Below, in pieces: positions 6,576-10,487 of a stretch of DNA of 10,487 bases. The position numbers and the translations under genes are program-made. The stretch covers positions 1 through 10,487 of the forward strand of contig CAIVZW010000422.1 in NCBI GenBank assembly GCA_903910495.1, written 5' to 3'. The DNA is from an uncultured beta proteobacterium (GTDB lineage Bacteria; Pseudomonadota; Gammaproteobacteria; Burkholderiales; Rhodocyclaceae). The first letter of the stretch is position 1. Every line of letters begins with the position of its first letter. Under the pieces are notes generated by a model that worked only from the letters and a program-made list of their open reading frames with translations, searched no databases and had not been told where the DNA came from.

Positions 6576-7250
6576 ATGTACCGAATCGAAACCGAGGACC
6601 TTGGCCGCAAGGTCTACAAGGTGCTCAGAAGCATGATCATCGACGGCGACTTGCGCTCGGGCGAGAAGCTCGTCCAGGACGAGTTGGCGGAGCGGCTAGG
6701 AGTGTCGCGGACGCCACTGCAGTTCGCGCTCTCCAAACTCGAGCAGGAAAATCTGGTCGAGAATCTTCCGCGTCGCGGCGCGCATGTGCGTCGGTACACG
6801 CACAAGGAGCTGATCGACATCTATGACATCCGCTGCCGGCTCGAGCCACTGGCAGCGCGAGATGCGGCGATCAATGCTACGCCGGACCAGCTCGAAGGTC
6901 TGGCGCGCCTGCTGGAGGCATTCGACGAGGCGGCCAACAGCAACGACCCGCAGGCGCTCAAGCGGACGGACTATGAGTTTCACATGGAGTTACTGCGTTG
7001 TTGCGGCAACCGGTTCCTGTTCGACATGTTGGCCACGATAACCATCATAGTCATCAGTAACACCAAGGGCCTGCTCAAGCCGACAGCGAACAGCTACCGA
7101 GAACACCACCTTCTGCTCGAGGCGCTCCGTGCGCGCGACCCCGACTGCGCGGAGAAAGCAATGTTCGACCACGTCAACGACTCACGCTCAAACCTGGCCC
7201 TGAGTGACGAATACTTGATTGACCGGATCGGTGTGGCCCTAGCGCCCTAG
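6576..7250 (+). CDS. GntR-family transcriptional regulator, FCD (FadR C-terminal) type
   Basis: A 224-residue one-component regulator. Residues 5-72 are the winged helix-turn-helix: SGEKLVQDELAERLGVSRTP and LSKLEQENLVENLPRRGAHV. The typical VREAL after SRTP is LQFAL here. Residues 78-215 are an all-helical FCD ligand domain with the usual metal-ligand set Asp132 and His136 (DYEFH), His177/His178 (REHHLLLEAL) and His199 (MFDHVNDS). Such domains normally bind organic acids. The gene starts two bases after the BKACE stop with only a weak ribosome site, so it is probably translationally coupled. It is the last gene of the operon, and likely controls both divergent operons through the repeats at 5062-5096, most likely as a repressor released by an acidic intermediate. 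Confidence 0.92.
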   Translation: MYRIETEDLGRKVYKVLRSMIIDGDLRSGEKLVQDELAERLGVSRTPLQFALSKLEQENLVENLPRRGAHVRRYTHKELIDIYDIRCRLEPLAARDAAINATPDQLEGLARLLEAFDEAANSNDPQALKRTDYEFHMELLRCCGNRFLFDMLATITIIVISNTKGLLKPTANSYREHHLLLEALRARDPDCAEKAMFDHVNDSRSNLALSDEYLIDRIGVALAP

Positions 7251-8311
7251 CTGGCGAACGACCGCTCAACCGCGTCGCGGAGCTGCTGGCGGCGAGTGCC
7301 GCCTTGGCGTTTCAGCATCCAGCCTGGGTATTCCTCGGGCAGTGCGCTTACTGCATCGAGATCAGCCAATTCCTCCGCCGACAGTTTCAGCATGGACGCG
7401 GCGAGGTTGTCGTCGAGTTGGCTGACGCGTTTGGCTCCAATGATCACGCTGCTGACCACCGGTTGGTGGAGCAACCAGGCCAGCGCTACCTGCGCGACTG
7501 ACACCCCGTGCGCCTCGGCAACCGTTCGCATGGTATCGATGCAGTCGTATCCGCGTTCCAGATTCACCGGCGGGAAGTCGAAGTTTGTGCGGCGGCTGCC
7601 TTCTTCCGCCTGTACGTCGCGGCCGTACTTGCCGCTCAGCAGTCCGCCAGCAAGCGGGCTCCATACCATCAGGCCGACTTCTTCACTTTGCAGCAGCGGC
7701 ACGATCTCGCGCTCCAGATCACGTCCGGCGATTGTGTAATACGCTTGCAGCGAGTCAAAACGCGCTAGGCCAAGGCGCTCTGATATACCAATCGCCTTGG
7801 CGATCTGCCAGGCCGCCCAGTTAGACACACCGATGTAGCGCACCAATCCTTGGTGCACCATGTCGTCCAACGCACGCAGCGTCTCTTCCATCAGTGTGGC
7901 TGGATCAAAACCATGGATCTGGTAGAGATCGATGTGATCGAGCTGCAGGCGCGACAGGCTGCCTTTGACCGAATCGATGATGTGGTAGCGCGACAAGCCT
8001 CGCGAATTGACGCCTTTGGTCCCGGTTTCACCGAACACTTTGGTGGCAACCACCACGTTTTCGCGAGGCACTTTGAGATTCTTAAGTGCCTGCCCGGTCA
8101 TGATCTCAGAACGTCCTTCTGAATACACGTCGGCGGTGTCGATGAAGTTGATGCCGCCATCGACCGCACGACCAAGCAGGGCGTCGACTTCTCCTTGCTC
8201 AAGACGACCGATGTGGCCCCACATGCTCCCCTCTGCACCGCCGAAGGTCATGGTGCCGAGGCACAACTCGGAAACGAAGAGGCCGGTATTGCCGAGTTTT
8301 CTGTAGTGCAT
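7247..8311 (-). CDS. Aldo/keto reductase
   Basis: A 354-residue (alpha/beta)8 NADPH-dependent oxidoreductase of the bacterial AKR11/12-like group. The catalytic tetrad is present: Asp58 and Tyr63 (FIDTADVYSEG), Lys91 (VVVATKVFG) and His133 (IDLYQIHGFDP). The C-terminal cofactor-binding part has VIIGAKRVSQLDDNL. The ATG at 8309-8311 is chosen because AAGGAG (8319-8324) lies seven bases upstream and because MHYRKLGNTGL is the normal family N-terminus; the frame is open a further 54 codons upstream but that part has no family character. It converges on the regulator gene, and the two stop codons share four bases (CTAG at 7247-7250). It could supply the redox step of the neighbouring sugar-acid pathway or be unrelated. 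Confidence 0.92.
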   Translation of the reverse strand: MHYRKLGNTGLFVSELCLGTMTFGGAEGSMWGHIGRLEQGEVDALLGRAVDGGINFIDTADVYSEGRSEIMTGQALKNLKVPRENVVVATKVFGETGTKGVNSRGLSRYHIIDSVKGSLSRLQLDHIDLYQIHGFDPATLMEETLRALDDMVHQGLVRYIGVSNWAAWQIAKAIGISERLGLARFDSLQAYYTIAGRDLEREIVPLLQSEEVGLMVWSPLAGGLLSGKYGRDVQAEEGSRRTNFDFPPVNLERGYDCIDTMRTVAEAHGVSVAQVALAWLLHQPVVSSVIIGAKRVSQLDDNLAASMLKLSAEELADLDAVSALPEEYPGWMLKRQGGTRRQQLRDAVERSFAS

Positions 8312-9130
8312 GGAAAGACTCCTTGTCATGTTCATGGGGAAGGTACGGTGGCAAGTATGCGACTTTCGTCGGCGGGTACGCAAACCGGATCTTCCTGCAT
8401 CTTTGCCTATTCCCACACCAGCGCTTGAGAACCCGTGCCTGACAATGGCGCAGGGTGTGATGCGGAATGACAAAGTGCTGGAGTATGTCAGTGCCGTCGC
8501 GCTGACCGGCAGCCCTTAGCCATCAAAAGGAGTTCGCTCGACCACGGATCTCCAACTTACCACCACCATCGTCCTCGATTCCGATCTTGATCGCGCACCC
8601 CAAGAGCTTGTCTGCTTGCTTGATTGGTGTTGCGCGATCCTATTTGACTAGCGTGCGTGACACCGAGCGACAAAGCGCAAGGATTGCCAGACTTTTGATA
8701 TGACCACGAAATCTCGGCGTCGGTGATGCTGATTCAAATTTGCTCACGATGGTCAATTCGGCTCGCGCAGTAGCACCCCAATGGCCGGAATCAGCAGCGG
8801 AAGAGCCGTTCAGGCTAGTGAAGTGGTTTCCCAAATTGAACGACCGCTTTCGATTTTTCGGTTCCTCCGATCAACGGCAGCTTCCATTTTTTCCATCGAC
8901 CGGATTGGGTCGCCAGTACGCTTTGGCAATGTTCGGAAGCTGCCGTTGAACTATGATGCTTTGCTCGGTAGTACAGGAACAGACAACGCATGTTTTCGCT
9001 GCCCTGCAACGCCCGTCAATAGGCGGCCTTCAGAGCATGGCCTGAAGAACCTTTTAAACACGGGCTTTCCGCGCAGGCAGGTTTTCGATTCGCACCGCTA
9101 TGCCTGGGTTCAATTTTCTCTTCTTGTCTG
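8312..9130. other. Long gap without a convincing gene
   Basis: Between the aldo/keto reductase start and the higB promoter I see no frame with family-like protein, good ribosome site and codon use together. The part next to 8312 holds the reductase leader; a weak promoter on the minus strand could be TTGCGT (8378-8383) with CATACT (8354-8359) at 18-base spacing. The middle contains the inverted repeat at 8871-8949. A small imperfect hairpin, CTTCAG (9028-9033) with CTGAAG (9042-9047), precedes a short T-rich stretch. The rest may be decayed mobile or coding DNA. Confidence 0.6.
8871..8949. repeat. Perfect 15-bp inverted repeat
   Basis: TCAACGGCAGCTTCC at 8871-8885 is perfectly complementary to GGAAGCTGCCGTTGA at 8935-8949, separated by 49 bases. 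Just outside lies GAACGACCGCTTT (8838-8850), similar to strings in the inverted repeat near radA. The layout fits a palindromic intergenic repeat or small non-autonomous element, though no target-site duplication was recognised. Confidence 0.65.
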
Positions 9131-9158
9131 TTGACAGCATACCAATACGGTATATAGT
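9131..9158 (+). promoter_or_regulatory. higBA promoter with palindromic operator
   Basis: TTGACA at 9131-9136 is a perfect -35 box; after 16 bases TATAGT (9153-9158) serves as the -10. The expected start point, about seven bases on, falls on the higB ATG at 9165, so the message may be leaderless; no ribosome site precedes that ATG. ATACC (9139-9143) and GGTAT (9149-9153) form a palindrome with a 5-base spacer between the promoter boxes, a sensible HigA binding site for autorepression. Confidence 0.6.
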
Positions 9159-9164
9159 GTCCCC

Positions 9165-9458
9165 ATGCACGTAATTGCCAAGCCCGCACTTGTTGAGTTC
9201 TGGACAAAATATCCGGATGCTGAATGTTCGTTGCAGGCGTGGTTTCGCACGATGGAGAGTGAAGTCTTTAGCGACTTCAACAAGCTGAGAGCAACGTTCG
9301 CCAGCGCCGACTATGTGAATGGCTTGACGGTGTTCAATGTCGGGGGCAACAAGTATCGGTTGATTACAGCGCTCCACTACAACCGTCACAAGGTCTTTAT
9401 CCGCGCTGTACTGACACACGCCGAGTACGACCGCGGTGACTGGAAAAGGAGGAAATGA
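9165..9458 (+). CDS. higB: HigB-family type II toxin (mRNA interferase)
   Basis: A 97-residue basic protein of the HigB toxin family, RelE-fold endoribonucleases that cut mRNA on the ribosome. The family core is plain: LTVFNVGGNKYRLITAL (54-70) with Lys63 and Arg65, then VFIRAVLTHAEYDRGDW (77-93) with Arg80, His85, Tyr88 and Asp89. Length is normal and the gene looks intact. The toxin comes first, the order that marks higBA-type modules, and its stop overlaps the antitoxin ATG (ATGA). Base composition is noticeably lower in GC than the catabolic genes, consistent with horizontal gain. Confidence 0.93.
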   Translation: MHVIAKPALVEFWTKYPDAECSLQAWFRTMESEVFSDFNKLRATFASADYVNGLTVFNVGGNKYRLITALHYNRHKVFIRAVLTHAEYDRGDWKRRK

Positions 9459-9883
9459 TGGGATACGCACTTAAAACGGTGCCAGAACCGCAAGCCATTC
9501 TCGAGGCATGGATGCCGTTCAAACAACTCGTCGGCGTGACTTCTGTGCGAACAGAAAATGACTATGCACAGGTTCGTGCCACGATTGATGCGCTGCTCGA
9601 TGAGATCGGCGACGACGAAAACCATCCGCTGGCGGATGTGCTGGATTACCTCGCGGATCAGGTGAAAGCCTACGAGGATGAGAACTACCAGATTCCCGAG
9701 GCTGAACCAAAGGAGGTCTTGCGCTTTCTGATGGATCAGCACAGCCTCAAGCAAGAGGATTTGGGCGATTGCGCGCCACAAAGCCGAATTTCGGACATTC
9801 TGAGCGGGAGACGCTCGATCAGCAAGGAAATCGCCAAGCGGCTAGCTCGTCGCTTCCATGTCCGCGTTGATGTGTTCATGTGA
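9455..9883 (+). CDS. higA: HigA-family antitoxin with helix-turn-helix
   Basis: A 142-residue antitoxin (141 if started at the second ATG). Residues 1-85 are an acidic helical region that would bind and neutralise HigB; residues 88-136 form a Cro/C1-type HTH: LRFLMDQHSLKQEDLG, SRISDILSGRRSISKEIAKRLARRFHV. It would autorepress at the palindrome 9139-9153. The overlapping ATG at 9455 is only two bases from the strong AAAGGAGG (9445-9452), so the second ATG at 9458, five bases away, is probably the main start. Toxin and antitoxin are translationally coupled. No clear terminator follows in the 122-base gap to dapL. Confidence 0.92.
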   Translation: MMGYALKTVPEPQAILEAWMPFKQLVGVTSVRTENDYAQVRATIDALLDEIGDDENHPLADVLDYLADQVKAYEDENYQIPEAEPKEVLRFLMDQHSLKQEDLGDCAPQSRISDILSGRRSISKEIAKRLARRFHVRVDVFM

Positions 9884-10005
9884 TGTGACTCAATCTCAAT
9901 TGGACAACGCCTTTGCTGCTGGACAAGGCTTGAGCCAGCCAGTACCATTTTCAGTCTTTGCCGTTCAAACCAGCACCGTTTAACCCTCAACAAGGATCAT
10001 GCATC

Positions 10006-10487
10006 GTGGCATTCATCAATGAAAACTATCTGAAACTTCAGGCGGGCTATCTTTTCCCGGAAATCAGCCGGCGCGTCAAGGCGTTTGCCGACGCCAATCC
10101 GGCCGTCGCTGGCCGCATCATCCGCTGCGGTATCGGCGATGTGACCGAGCCGCTACCGGCGGCGAGTATCGCGGCCATGCACAAGGCGATTGACGAGATG
10201 GGCGTGCGCGAGACTTTCCGTGGCTACGGCCCGGAGCAGGGCTACGATTTTTTGCGCAATGCCATTGCCGAGAACGATTTCCGTGCGCGAGGTCTCGACA
10301 TCGAGGCTGATGAAATCTTTGTTTCCGACGGTTCGAAGTGCGACTGCGGCAATCTGCTGGATATTTTCGGTGCCGGTAATCGCGTGGCGGTGATGGACCC
10401 GGTCTATCCGGTCTATGTCGACACCAACGTGATGCTCGGCAACACCGGCAATCCTGATGGCAAGGGCGGTTTTGAAGGCCTGACCTA
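10006..10487 (+). CDS. dapL: LL-diaminopimelate aminotransferase, N-terminal part; 3' end outside the window
   Basis: A PLP-dependent fold-type I aminotransferase that converts tetrahydrodipicolinate directly to LL-diaminopimelate, bypassing the succinylase (DapD/DapC/DapE) route to lysine and peptidoglycan. The 160 visible residues carry DapL signatures: [16 protein letters not shown] at the start, GIGDVTEPL (42-50), [14 protein letters not shown] (71-84), [12 protein letters not shown] (105-116) and [13 protein letters not shown] (131-143). The PLP lysine lies beyond the window; the full protein is usually about 410 residues. A GTG start at 10006 is chosen: it is in frame with the family N-terminus and AAGGA (9992-9996) lies nine bases upstream; the nearby ATG at 9999 is out of frame. 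Confidence 0.95.
   Translation, partial: MAFINENYLKLQAGYLFPEISRRVKAFADANPAVAGRIIRCGIGDVTEPLPAASIAAMHKAIDEMGVRETFRGYGPEQGYDFLRNAIAENDFRARGLDIEADEIFVSDGSKCDCGNLLDIFGAGNRVAVMDPVYPVYVDTNVMLGNTGNPDGKGGFEGLT

Noticed and set aside
8312..8473. N-terminal extension of the aldo/keto reductase
   Set aside because: The frame is open but the 54 extra residues are not family-like, and a good ribosome site fits the ATG at 8309-8311.
8310..8519. 69-codon plus-strand open frame in the large gap
   Set aside because: No ribosome site, no family resemblance, and it overlaps the leader of the reductase gene.
8640..8834. 64-codon minus-strand open frame in the large gap
   Set aside because: Not recognisable, poor start context; treated as chance or decayed sequence.
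1..10487. CRISPR array, tRNA, rRNA, transposase or integrase genes
   Set aside because: No regularly spaced repeats, cloverleaf sequences or recombinase motifs were seen on either strand.

Overview
The window comes from a GC-rich (roughly 60-65% by eye) bacterial chromosome. Codon use and gene types (RadA, TRAP transporters, DapL, HigBA) suggest a proteobacterium, possibly a betaproteobacterium of the Rhodocyclales/Nitrosomonadales kind. That placement is inference; no rRNA or other phylogenetic marker beyond the radA and dapL fragments is present.

Layout: (i) 1-461, the 3' end of the housekeeping gene radA, with a short, strikingly AT-rich patch. (ii) 462-713, a non-coding gap with a degenerate inverted repeat. 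(iii) 714-4806 on the minus strand, a four-gene operon read right to left: a TIM-barrel sugar isomerase/epimerase, then the TRAP transporter dctP (binding protein), dctQ (small permease) and dctM (large permease). Hairpins sit just after the isomerase gene and just after dctP. (iv) 4807-5190, a divergent control region with a good sigma70-type promoter facing the minus operon, a cluster of CGGTATAC-like direct repeats over it (candidate operator), and a 38-codon open 3' end of what looks like a lost operon gene. (v) 5191-7250 on the plus strand, a tight three-gene operon: a D-lyxose isomerase-like cupin, a DUF849/BKACE beta-keto acid cleavage enzyme and a GntR/FCD regulator. (vi) 7247-8311 minus, a convergent aldo/keto reductase whose stop codon overlaps the regulator's. 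(vii) 8312-9130, about 0.8 kb with no convincing gene but a perfect 15-bp inverted repeat. (viii) 9131-9883, a higBA toxin-antitoxin module with a promoter that appears to start at the higB ATG. (ix) 10006 to the end, the 5' part of dapL (LL-diaminopimelate aminotransferase), with a GTG start.

Reading of the whole: parts iii-vi look like a self-regulated catabolic island for a sugar or sugar acid. The binding protein keeps an arginine where TRAP proteins hold the ligand carboxylate, so an acidic sugar (aldonate, uronate or similar) would be imported. Two isomerases of unrelated folds would rearrange it, the aldo/keto reductase may supply a redox step, and BKACE would cleave a 3-keto acid intermediate with acetyl-CoA. 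The GntR/FCD protein, encoded last in the divergent operon, probably senses an acid intermediate and controls both operons from the middle. This combination is the most interesting candidate system here; the substrate cannot be read from the sequence.
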